Assembly (NCBI GenBank): GCA_009705675.1
Contig: WLSX01000009.1
Location: forward strand, 1-12,049
DNA from: Actinomycetota bacterium
GTDB lineage: Bacteria > Actinomycetota > Actinomycetes > Nanopelagicales > Nanopelagicaceae
DNA length: 12,049 nt
Reading direction: 5' to 3'
Below, in pieces: positions 6,718-12,049 of this stretch; position 1 is the stretch's first letter, and each line of letters opens with the position of its first letter. Position numbers and translations under genes: made by a program. The notes beneath the pieces are model-generated. The model ran no database searches. It was given only the letters and a program-made list of their open reading frames with translations, and had not been told where the DNA came from.

Positions 6718-8202
6718 TTGGTTGCAAAAGTTAAGGGACCAACAGATCATGTTGTAGTTGTTGGCGCCGGCCTTGCTGGCTTAAGTGCGGCGCTACGCCT
6801 AGCTGGTGCTGGCAGAAAAGTCACAGTCGTAGAGCGAGAAAGTGTTCCGGGTGGCCGAAATGGTTTACTGAATAAATCTGGATACTCATTTGATACAGGT
6901 CCTTCAGTGCTAACTATGCCTGATCTAATTGCAGATGCCCTTGCATGCGTAGGGGAAGATATTAAGGATTGGCTTGATTTAGTACCACTAAAGCCGCTTT
7001 ATCGTGCTTTCTATCATGATGGTTCCCAACTTGATGTGCACGCAGATACAAATCAAATGCAAGCTGAGATTGCAAAAACGATTAGTCAAAAGGAAGCGGC
7101 TGGCTATGGCCGATATGTAGAGTTTGTTACTAAGTTATATAAGTATGAGATGAATGACTTTATTGATCGTAATATTGATTCCCCGCTTAATTTACTAACA
7201 CCAAACTTAGCTCGTTTGGTTGCACTTGGTGGTTTTCGTAAATTAGCGCCAAAGGTAAACCAATTCCTAAAAGATCCAAGAACACAAAAGGTTTATTCTT
7301 TCCAAGCTATGTATGCCGGTGTAAGTCCACAACAAGCTTTAGCAATTTACGCAGTCATTGCTTATATGGATTCGGTTAACGGAGTATTTTTTCCTAAAGG
7401 TGGAATGCATGCTGTCCCACGAGCACTTGCCGCAGCTGCTGAAAAGCATGGAGTTACATTTAAATACAATACAACGGTTACTTCAGTCGAAAAGAAAAAT
7501 GGTAGAGCAACTGCCGTAATAACTGAAAGTGGCGAACGAATTACCGCAGATGTTTTTGTGTTAAATCCAGATCTTCCGGTTGCTTGGCGCGACCTGCTTG
7601 GCAAAGAACCTTTGTCAGTCAAGCGCCTCAAGTACTCCCCTTCATGCGTCACATTGCTTGTTGGATCCAATAAGAGTTATGACCATCTTGCACATCACAA
7701 TATTCATTTCGGTAAATCATGGGATGGCGTCTTTGATGAATTAATAAAAAAGAAAACTTTAATGAGTGATCCAAGCATTTTGGTAACCGTGCCATCAAAA
7801 GATGACCCTTCTCTTGCACCGGCTGGAAAATCTTCTTACTACGTACTATTTCCAACTCCGAATTTAACTGCTGATATTGATTGGGAAAAAATTGGTCCAA
7901 AATATAAGGCAGAAATGATTAAAGCTTTGGAGGAACGAGGCTACGAAGGATTTGGAGATGGGATCGAAGTTGAGCAATTAACAACTCCCCTTGATTGGCA
8001 GAAACAAGGAATGGCGCAAGGTGCACCATTTGCAAGTGCACACACATTTTTCCAAACTGGACCATTTCGGCCACGAAATTTAGCAAAAGGATTTGAAAAT
8101 GTTGTTTTCGCTGGATCTGGAACTCAACCAGGGGTTGGTGTTCCAATGGTATTAATCTCTGGCCGCCTTGCTGCAGAACGAATAGTTGGACCTGTCAAGT
8201 AA
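6718..8202 (+). CDS. crtI: Phytoene desaturase (lycopene-forming)
   Basis: This 494-residue FAD-dependent CrtI-type desaturase carries GAGLAG at 16-21, an acidic Rossmann-closing residue at E40, GGRNG at 45-49, SFDTGPSVLTMPDL at 57-70, and a C-terminal GSGTQPGVGVPMVLISG region typical of bacterial phytoene desaturases. It should convert phytoene to lycopene at the membrane through successive desaturations. The start is TTG, two bases after the crtE stop, with only a weak AGAAAG upstream; reinitiation from crtE is likely. Four bases separate its stop from the crtB ATG. It is a paralog of the CrtD-like gene at 2648. Operon position between crtE and crtB makes this the primary desaturase. The number of desaturation steps (neurosporene or lycopene) is inferred. 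Confidence 0.92.
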   Translation: MVAKVKGPTDHVVVVGAGLAGLSAALRLAGAGRKVTVVERESVPGGRNGLLNKSGYSFDTGPSVLTMPDLIADALACVGEDIKDWLDLVPLKPLYRAFYHDGSQLDVHADTNQMQAEIAKTISQKEAAGYGRYVEFVTKLYKYEMNDFIDRNIDSPLNLLTPNLARLVALGGFRKLAPKVNQFLKDPRTQKVYSFQAMYAGVSPQQALAIYAVIAYMDSVNGVFFPKGGMHAVPRALAAAAEKHGVTFKYNTTVTSVEKKNGRATAVITESGERITADVFVLNPDLPVAWRDLLGKEPLSVKRLKYSPSCVTLLVGSNKSYDHLAHHNIHFGKSWDGVFDELIKKKTLMSDPSILVTVPSKDDPSLAPAGKSSYYVLFPTPNLTADIDWEKIGPKYKAEMIKALEERGYEGFGDGIEVEQLTTPLDWQKQGMAQGAPFASAHTFFQTGPFRPRNLAKGFENVVFAGSGTQPGVGVPMVLISGRLAAERIVGPVK

Positions 8203-8206
8203 GAAT

Positions 8207-9118
8207 ATGGATGAATTAACATCAGCTGGTATTACTGATCCAGAACTTCGCAACTCATATCTTGAATGTAAACGGCTTAACAACTTACATGGTAAAACTT
8301 ATTTTCTAGCAACAAGATTGCTACCGCCAGAAAAACGCCCATTTGTTCACGCTCTATATGGATTTGCCAGATATGCCGATGAGATAGTTGATGATTTAGC
8401 TTCAACTTTAAGTGAGAATGAAAAAGCACAATCTTTAAAGAGTTGGGGTGATGAAGTACTGGCAAATATTAAATCAGGAAAAAGCCATGATCATATTGGT
8501 GCTGCTCTGGTAGATACTGTAAACAGGTTTAGTATTCCAATTTCATATTTTGAAGCATTTCTTCATTCAATGACTATGGATCTAACTGTTACTGAATATC
8601 ACACCTATGAAGATTTATACGAGTATGTTTACGGATCTGCGGCTGTTATTGGTTTACAAATGGTGCCTATTTTAGGAACAGTGTCAAAGCAATCAATGAT
8701 TGAAGCAAATATTGCCGCTGAAAAACTCGGTACCGCATTTCAATTAGCAAATTTTATTAGGGATATTGGTGAAGATTTAACTCGAGGTCGAGTTTATCTT
8801 CCAGTAACTGAGCTTCAGTCCCACGGAGTGACGAGGGAAATGTTGGAAGAGAGAATTGTTACACCACAAATTAAAAATGCCTTAAAAGAACAAATTAAAA
8901 GAGTTCGAAGTTTGCAAGCAGAATCAAAGGCTGGTATCAATTTACTAAGCGTTGAAAGCAGGGCATGTATAGAAGCTGCTAGTGAATTGTATTGTGGAAT
9001 AGTTGATGAAGTTGAAAAAATTGATTATCAAATATTTAATAAACGGGCCAAGACATCAAATTGGCGAAGATTAAAGGTTGCACTTCCGGCGTACATCAAA
9101 GCGCGAAACTCTCGGTAG
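8207..9118 (+). CDS. crtB: Phytoene synthase
   Basis: This 303-residue squalene/phytoene synthase joins two GGPP molecules head to head into phytoene. Its hallmarks are the first metal-binding motif DEIVDD at 58-63, YVYGSAAVIGL at 140-150, and the second motif RDIGED at 185-190 within LGTAFQLANFIRDIGED, followed by GRVYLP. An ATG at 8207, four bases after the crtI stop, gives the normal family length. An upstream in-frame TTG at 8186 would overlap crtI by 17 bases and is less likely. It is the last gene of the crtE-crtI-crtB run. Its TAG stop touches the stop of the convergent crtYd with no spacer, and no terminator is seen. Confidence 0.95.
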   Translation: MDELTSAGITDPELRNSYLECKRLNNLHGKTYFLATRLLPPEKRPFVHALYGFARYADEIVDDLASTLSENEKAQSLKSWGDEVLANIKSGKSHDHIGAALVDTVNRFSIPISYFEAFLHSMTMDLTVTEYHTYEDLYEYVYGSAAVIGLQMVPILGTVSKQSMIEANIAAEKLGTAFQLANFIRDIGEDLTRGRVYLPVTELQSHGVTREMLEERIVTPQIKNALKEQIKRVRSLQAESKAGINLLSVESRACIEAASELYCGIVDEVEKIDYQIFNKRAKTSNWRRLKVALPAYIKARNSR

Positions 9119-9424
9119 TTATTTTCTTTGTATTCCTTTGCGACCCCAATAAATCCACATAGCCATAACCGAAAGTACTAAGGCAAATCCAAATAAAAGG
9201 TCTTCAATTGGAGCAGATGCAACCCTGATGCCCATTATTGCATCCGGGTTATACATAACGATATTGCGAGAGGTTAGCCACCAATTTGTTAGTAATTGAA
9301 ATGGCAAAATAATTGCATAGCTTGTCCAAAAAACAGCCCTAGTAAGTAATTGAGTTTTAATTAGAAACAGATCAAAAAAAACAGCAAATAGGAGTGCGAA
9401 GATAGCAATATCTGAATAGATCAT
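9119..9424 (-). CDS. crtYd: Lycopene beta-cyclase subunit CrtYd
   Basis: This 101-residue protein has three hydrophobic helices. It carries PIEDLLFGF at 72-80, the conserved acidic motif of the CrtY small-subunit family, and a Tyr-Asn-Pro-Asp-x-Ile-x-Gly segment at 58-65. In actinobacteria CrtYc and CrtYd form a heterodimer that cyclises the psi ends of lycopene to beta rings in the membrane. The ATG at 9424 overlaps the crtYc stop by one base (TAATG) and has a GGAG seven bases upstream. A TTG further upstream at 9445 would add seven residues inside crtYc and is not needed. The stop abuts the crtB stop. Confidence 0.92.
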   Translation of the reverse strand: MIYSDIAIFALLFAVFFDLFLIKTQLLTRAVFWTSYAIILPFQLLTNWWLTSRNIVMYNPDAIMGIRVASAPIEDLLFGFALVLSVMAMWIYWGRKGIQRK

Positions 9425-9753
9425 TACTCGTCTCCAACTTTCCAATGCTTTTTAACCGTTCTAACTCCTTCAATTGTCATAATGGCAGCGATTGGGACGA
9501 TAATAAAGAACAGGAACTCCTCCAGTGGGATCTTAAACGGCCCAAATATTCCAAGAATCTGATTATGGTCAAAATACCAATGACCACGATCAATTGCATA
9601 TGCATCCCAGATCAAGAAAAAAATTATTACCGGAAGAATGCTAAGAAGTACTCTTTTAATTCTTTTTAGGACGCCAATTTTCAATACGATTTCAAGCCAG
9701 AATGAACCAAAGACTGTGAAAAGGAGCATTTCCATATAACCAAACTTAAGCAC
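9424..9753 (-). CDS. crtYc: Lycopene beta-cyclase subunit CrtYc
   Basis: This 109-residue membrane protein with three helices carries WDAYAIDRGHWYFD at 49-62 and the acidic motif PLEEFLFF at 76-83, both characteristic of CrtYc. It pairs with CrtYd, encoded immediately downstream, to cyclise lycopene. Start choice: the frame stays open to a TTG at 9780, but a GTG at 9753 sits exactly six bases after a TATAGT -10 box, matching the leaderless pattern of crtE and the downstream kinase. It also gives the normal family length. The ATGs at 9735 and 9729 (MEML) are further alternatives that fit the usual N terminus almost equally well. The gene is transcribed away from the thiamine operon and towards crtB, so ring closure is under its own promoter. 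Confidence 0.88.
   Translation of the reverse strand: MLKFGYMEMLLFTVFGSFWLEIVLKIGVLKRIKRVLLSILPVIIFFLIWDAYAIDRGHWYFDHNQILGIFGPFKIPLEEFLFFIIVPIAAIMTIEGVRTVKKHWKVGDE
9432..9435 (-). promoter_or_regulatory. Shine-Dalgarno site for crtYd
   Basis: GGAG on the minus strand lies seven bases before the crtYd ATG, inside the end of crtYc. It decides the crtYd start and contrasts with the many genes here that have no visible ribosome-binding site. Confidence 0.6.
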
Positions 9754-9759
9754 ACGGTA

Positions 9760-9765
9760 ACTATA
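9760..9765 (-). promoter_or_regulatory. Putative -10 box of crtYc-crtYd (leaderless)
   Basis: TATAGT on the minus strand differs from the TATAAT consensus at one position and ends six bases before a GTG at 9753 that is in frame with crtYc. A TG lies close upstream, but two bases from the box rather than the usual one. No -35 hexamer at normal spacing is convincing. Confidence 0.5.
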
Positions 9766-9791
9766 GACAACTTTTTCCAAGTTTCCTGCGC

Positions 9792-9797
9792 TAGGAT
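9792..9797 (+). promoter_or_regulatory. Putative -10 box of the thiamine operon
   Basis: TAGGAT is the only TANNNT hexamer in the intergenic region just upstream of the riboswitch. It would start transcription around 9802-9805, at the very beginning of the aptamer, leaving only a very short P1 stem. No good -35 match is found 16-18 bases upstream. Tentative. Confidence 0.3.
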
Positions 9798-9800
9798 AAA

Positions 9801-9890
9801 TAACACGGGAGCTAAGAGATTTAGCTGAGAGGGTCTGATCTTCAGACCGACCGGTTGACCAGTTCGGTAATGCGAATTGGAAGGGAGTTA
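9801..9890 (+). promoter_or_regulatory. TPP riboswitch (THI element)
   Basis: The conserved thiamine-pyrophosphate aptamer segments appear in order: CGGGAGC (9806-9812), a P3 hairpin CTAA/TTAG, GCTGAGA (9824-9830), GACC (9857-9860), and a P5 stem AGTTCG/CGAATT closing the GTAATG loop (9861-9878), then GGAAGGGA (9879-9886). TAAC at 9801-9804 can pair with GTTA at 9887-9890 as P1. A 7-bp hairpin (9832-9848) is inserted between GCTGAGA and the P4/P5 arm. TPP binding would fold the AGGGAG that appears to be the ribosome-binding site of the next gene, repressing translation when thiamine diphosphate is plentiful. No terminator follows, so translational control is inferred. The motif match is strong; the helix assignment is by eye. 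Confidence 0.88.
9883..9887 (+). promoter_or_regulatory. Putative ribosome-binding site of pnuT, inside the riboswitch
   Basis: GGGAG contains a perfect GGAG core and is at once the conserved 3' strand of the TPP aptamer and, six bases further on, adjacent to an in-frame ATT at 9894. No other purine-rich site precedes the coding region. This dual use would make aptamer folding directly block ribosome access. Confidence 0.45.
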
Positions 9891-9893
9891 CTT

Positions 9894-10445
9894 ATTTCTA
9901 TTTTAGAAACAATTGCGTTTATTACCTCATTGGTGGGCGTAATACTCGGTGTATTAGGTCCACGTACAACCTGGCCATGGTGGTCGATCAGTAGCTTGCT
10001 ATACGCAGTTCTTTTTTATCAATCTGCATACTATGCAAGTAGCGCACTTCAATTTATATTTATTGCTGGCGGAGTAATGGGATGGTTTGGCTGGGGAATA
10101 ACTGGGGCAAAACCGAGAAAATCAAATAATAAAGAACGGCTTCTTGTATTTCTAGTTTTATGTATAGCAACAACATCTCTGTGGCCAATTCTTACTAAAA
10201 TTGGCGCGGCTTCGTCGGCAATTGAAGCATTTGGCTTTGTTGGTAGTGTAATTGCTCAACTACTTATGATCTGGCAAAGGTTTGAAGCATGGCCGCTCTG
10301 GCTAATTGTTGATGCAGCATACACATATCAGTATTTTAACGGACAACTTTATTTAACAAGCTTTCTATATTTAATATTTACTGCAATTGCAATTTGGGGT
10401 TGGATTCGTTGGAATAGGGAATCGAAAAAATTCACTAATGATTGA
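9894..10445 (+). CDS. pnuT: PnuC-family transporter, probably thiamine transporter PnuT
   Basis: This protein of about 183 residues with six or seven hydrophobic segments belongs to the PnuC vitamin-transporter family. Visible hallmarks are LETIAF at the N terminus, WPWWSISSLLYAVLFYQ at 27-43, YYASSALQFIF and GWFGWG in the first half, and QLLMIWQRFEAWPLWLIVD at 122-140. PnuC proteins facilitate diffusion of nicotinamide riboside, thiamine (PnuT) or riboflavin, depending on subgroup. The TPP riboswitch directly upstream indicates thiamine. Start choice is uncertain: the only ATG near the N terminus (9870) lies in the riboswitch core with no ribosome-binding site. An ATT at 9894 follows GGGAG by six bases and gives the family-like N terminus MSILETIAF. 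A TTG at 9855 is also inside the aptamer. The kinase gene overlaps its end by eight bases. Confidence 0.85.
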   Translation: MSILETIAFITSLVGVILGVLGPRTTWPWWSISSLLYAVLFYQSAYYASSALQFIFIAGGVMGWFGWGITGAKPRKSNNKERLLVFLVLCIATTSLWPILTKIGAASSAIEAFGFVGSVIAQLLMIWQRFEAWPLWLIVDAAYTYQYFNGQLYLTSFLYLIFTAIAIWGWIRWNRESKKFTND

Positions 10446-10983
10446 TTATCAAAGTATTTTGCAAGAAATTAGTAGTATTAAAAATGATGGTACAACCGTA
10501 ATTGCGATTGATGGTGTTGCCGGCTCTGGTAAAACTACATTGGCTCTTAAGTTAGCAAATGATCTGGATAATTCGCATGTTGTACATATGGATGATCTTT
10601 ATGATGGCTGGAATAACCCTTTATCGCAAAAGCTAACTGCTCGCGTTATATCTCAATTACTTGACCCCTTAAGTAAACAACTGTCAGTCTCTTATCAAAT
10701 ATTTAATTGGAAATTAAACAGATTCACAGATTTTAAAGCTGTTCCGAAATCTAGATACTTAATTCTCGAAGGAGTCGGTGCTGCTCAAAGAGAGTTCCGT
10801 CCATATATAAATAAGATTATCTGGATTGAGTGCGACCCAGATCTTGGTTATAAGCGAGTAATCATCCGAGATGGTGATCAGGTAAAAGAGGAAATGTTGA
10901 AATTTTTGATTGATCAAAATAATCATTTTTTGATGGAATTAAGTAAGAATGCTGCGGATTACACCCTGAATGGCGCGCCATAA
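10438..10983 (+). CDS. Uridine-kinase-like P-loop kinase, candidate thiamine-phosphorylating enzyme
   Basis: This 181-residue P-loop NTPase carries a Walker A motif GVAGSGKTT at 26-34, HMDDLYDGW at 50-58 (the acidic pair of uridine-kinase-type small-molecule kinases), LEGVGA at 110-115, a Walker-B-proximal WIECDPD at 129-135 and an Arg-Asp (144-145) in the lid region. It is shorter than classical uridine kinase and resembles uncharacterised uridine-kinase-like proteins of actinobacteria. The substrate is not known. The ATG at 10438 lies inside the end of pnuT, overlapping by eight bases, so both are expressed from the TPP-controlled transcript. PnuC-type carriers rely on phosphorylation of the imported vitamin to trap it, so thiamine or a thiamine precursor is a reasonable candidate substrate. 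That is inference from context, not from residues. Confidence 0.75.
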   Translation: MIDYQSILQEISSIKNDGTTVIAIDGVAGSGKTTLALKLANDLDNSHVVHMDDLYDGWNNPLSQKLTARVISQLLDPLSKQLSVSYQIFNWKLNRFTDFKAVPKSRYLILEGVGAAQREFRPYINKIIWIECDPDLGYKRVIIRDGDQVKEEMLKFLIDQNNHFLMELSKNAADYTLNGAP

Positions 10984-11007
10984 TCTCTAATTTTAAGATT
11001 TTTTCTC

Positions 11008-11013
11008 TAAACT
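11008..11013 (+). promoter_or_regulatory. Putative -10 box of the PknL-like kinase gene (leaderless)
   Basis: TAAACT fits TANNNT and ends six bases before the GTG at 11020, so the mRNA would begin with the start codon. The 36-base gap after the P-loop kinase is AT-rich and holds no Shine-Dalgarno site and no clear terminator hairpin. Confidence 0.5.
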
Positions 11014-11019
11014 TTCATC

Positions 11020-12049
11020 GTGTCTGATTTAACTGGTGAGCTAATTGATAATCGCTACCTTTTGCAACGTCAGATTGCATCTGGTGGCATGGCCACCATT
11101 TATGCTGGCTTAGACACTCGCCTAGACCGCCCGGTTGCGGTAAAAATTATGCATGCTCATCTTGCTAATGATGAAGCATTCGTATCTAGATTCATAAAAG
11201 AAGCTAAAGCAACTGCAGCACTATCACACCCAAATATTGTTTCAATACAAGATCAAGGTTGGAATGAGGGTGGACCACCGGCAGTATTTCTTGTGATGGA
11301 GTTAGTTGAAGGAAGTACTCTGCGAGATTATTTAAATGAAAATGGTTCATTAACAGTTGAACAAACGCTTCAACTAATCACTCCAGTCCTAAGCGCCCTT
11401 TCGGCTGCACATAGAATTGGAATTATTCATCGAGATATCAAACCAGAAAATATTTTAATTTCAAAAGACGGTCGAATTAAGGTTGCCGATTTTGGTTTAG
11501 CAAGGAATATTGCAATGGGACAAACTATGACGGCAGAGTCAAGTGTTGTCCTGGGTAGTGTTTCATATTTATCCCCCGAACAGGTCCAGCGCGGTGTTGC
11601 AGATGCCAGAAGTGATATCTACGCGATTGGAATAGTTTTATTTGAAATGCTAACTGGTGATAAACCTTATAGCGGTGAAACACCAATTCAAATTGCTTAT
11701 CGCCACGTTAATGATCGAATACCTAATATTCAAACCATTAATAGTGCAATTCCCGCTTCTGTTGCGGAGTTGGTTTATGAGGTGACCGCACCAAATCCAG
11801 ATCAGCGGCCAAAGGATGCGGAAGAGTTATTAAGTAAATTAAAAGAGATTCAAGCCAAAATTGATCCAAAACGTCGCCAGATGAGTTTAGAGCTTGATCT
11901 GCCTCCAGTGGTTAGCAAAAAAAGTAAAAGAGGAAAAGTTTCGGTAACTTCGGCTTTTGGTGGGATAAAAGAGAAAACATCCCAACTAATTTCTAGTAAA
12001 CCAATTAACATAAACAAGCCGGAAGATTCAATCAGAACTAAAAAGCGCA
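11020..12049 (+). CDS. pknL: Hanks-type serine/threonine protein kinase, PknL-like (3' partial)
   Basis: A GTG-started frame stays open for 343 codons to the window edge. It encodes a complete eukaryotic-type kinase domain: the glycine-rich loop IASGGMATIYAG at 19-30, catalytic lysine K42 in VAVK, HRDIKPEN at 137-144, DFG at 157-159, an activation segment with several Thr/Ser (169-175), and LGSVSYLSPEQ at 178-188. A linker rich in Lys, Ser and Pro follows from about residue 285, as expected of a juxtamembrane segment. A transmembrane helix and possible PASTA repeats would lie beyond the window. Such kinases phosphorylate proteins of cell-wall synthesis and division. The PknL assignment rests partly on the metF / prenyl synthase neighbourhood, as in mycobacteria; the paralog identity is therefore less sure than the kinase call. 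Confidence 0.85.
   Translation, partial: MSDLTGELIDNRYLLQRQIASGGMATIYAGLDTRLDRPVAVKIMHAHLANDEAFVSRFIKEAKATAALSHPNIVSIQDQGWNEGGPPAVFLVMELVEGSTLRDYLNENGSLTVEQTLQLITPVLSALSAAHRIGIIHRDIKPENILISKDGRIKVADFGLARNIAMGQTMTAESSVVLGSVSYLSPEQVQRGVADARSDIYAIGIVLFEMLTGDKPYSGETPIQIAYRHVNDRIPNIQTINSAIPASVAELVYEVTAPNPDQRPKDAEELLSKLKEIQAKIDPKRRQMSLELDLPPVVSKKSKRGKVSVTSAFGGIKEKTSQLISSKPININKPEDSIRTKKR

Noticed and set aside
8186..8206. Upstream TTG start for crtB that would overlap crtI by 17 bases.
   Set aside because: The ATG at 8207 directly after the crtI stop gives the usual CrtB length, and the extra residues show no family similarity.
9119..9780. Possibility of a retinal-forming dioxygenase (Blh) or rhodopsin gene linked to the carotenoid cluster.
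   Set aside because: No frame in the window resembles either family; if the organism makes retinal, those genes lie elsewhere.
10970..10981. Perfect 12-base palindrome ATGGCGCGCCAT at the end of the P-loop kinase gene, followed by T-rich sequence.
   Set aside because: Without a loop it is a poor intrinsic terminator, the T tract starts too far away, and it lies within coding sequence (NGAP) plus the first stop base; a protein-binding site is possible but unsupported.
1..12049. Search by eye for CRISPR arrays, tRNA or rRNA genes, insertion sequences, integrases and attachment-site repeats.
   Set aside because: None were seen; there is no repeated spacer pattern, transposase or terminal inverted repeat, and the tight operon packing leaves almost no room for them.

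Overview
The window is AT-rich, with almost no non-coding DNA: by my count about 240 of 12,049 bases lie outside genes, and most of that is one riboswitch-bearing intergenic region. Gene content points to a streamlined, low-GC actinobacterium, most likely of the freshwater acI/Nanopelagicales type. The evidence is a heterodimeric CrtYc/CrtYd lycopene cyclase, an actinobacterial-style metF / polyprenyl synthase / PknL-like neighbourhood, and repeated leaderless GTG starts preceded by TANNNT boxes. The taxonomic call is inference; no rRNA or other marker gene is present.

Region 1 (2-4141, + strand) is a carotenoid-tailoring operon. It holds the tail of an alpha/beta hydrolase, a CrtA-like (spheroidene monooxygenase family) enzyme, a CruF carotenoid 1',2'-hydratase, a CruG-type GT2 glycosyltransferase and a CrtD-like desaturase of the CrtI family. 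The genes overlap or abut, apart from a 17-base gap before cruF. Region 2 (4138-5618, - strand) is a two-gene operon: metF and then a CDP-alcohol phosphatidyltransferase joined by an ATGA overlap. It runs head-on into region 1. Region 3 (5642-9118, + strand) is the carotenoid core: prenyl diphosphate synthase (crtE/idsA), phytoene desaturase (crtI) and phytoene synthase (crtB), facing metF across a 23-base gap that appears to hold two overlapping promoters. Region 4 (9119-9753, - strand) is crtYc-crtYd, tail to tail with crtB.

Region 5 (about 9792-10983, + strand) is a separate small operon. A TPP riboswitch precedes a PnuC-family transporter, which is therefore probably the thiamine transporter PnuT. 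An overlapping uridine-kinase-like P-loop kinase follows. A leaderless PknL-like serine/threonine kinase begins at 11020 and runs off the window.

Together the crt genes should make lycopene from C5 units (CrtE, CrtB, CrtI), close a beta ring at one or both ends (CrtYc/YdYd heterodimer), and, on an open psi end, add a 1'-hydroxyl (CruF), a 3',4' double bond (CrtD-like), oxygen at C2' (CrtA-like) and a sugar (CruG). The predicted end product is a polar, glycosylated myxol-like carotenoid. A secondary carotenoid branch beside the retinal route has been reported for acI actinobacteria, so the cluster itself is not new. The assignment of CrtA as the 2'-oxygenase is a hypothesis. No carotenoid-cleaving (Blh-type) gene or rhodopsin lies in this window.

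The least expected part is the thiamine operon. Its transporter seems to lack a normal start codon outside the riboswitch core, and its kinase partner is a candidate unrecognised thiamine-phosphorylating enzyme.
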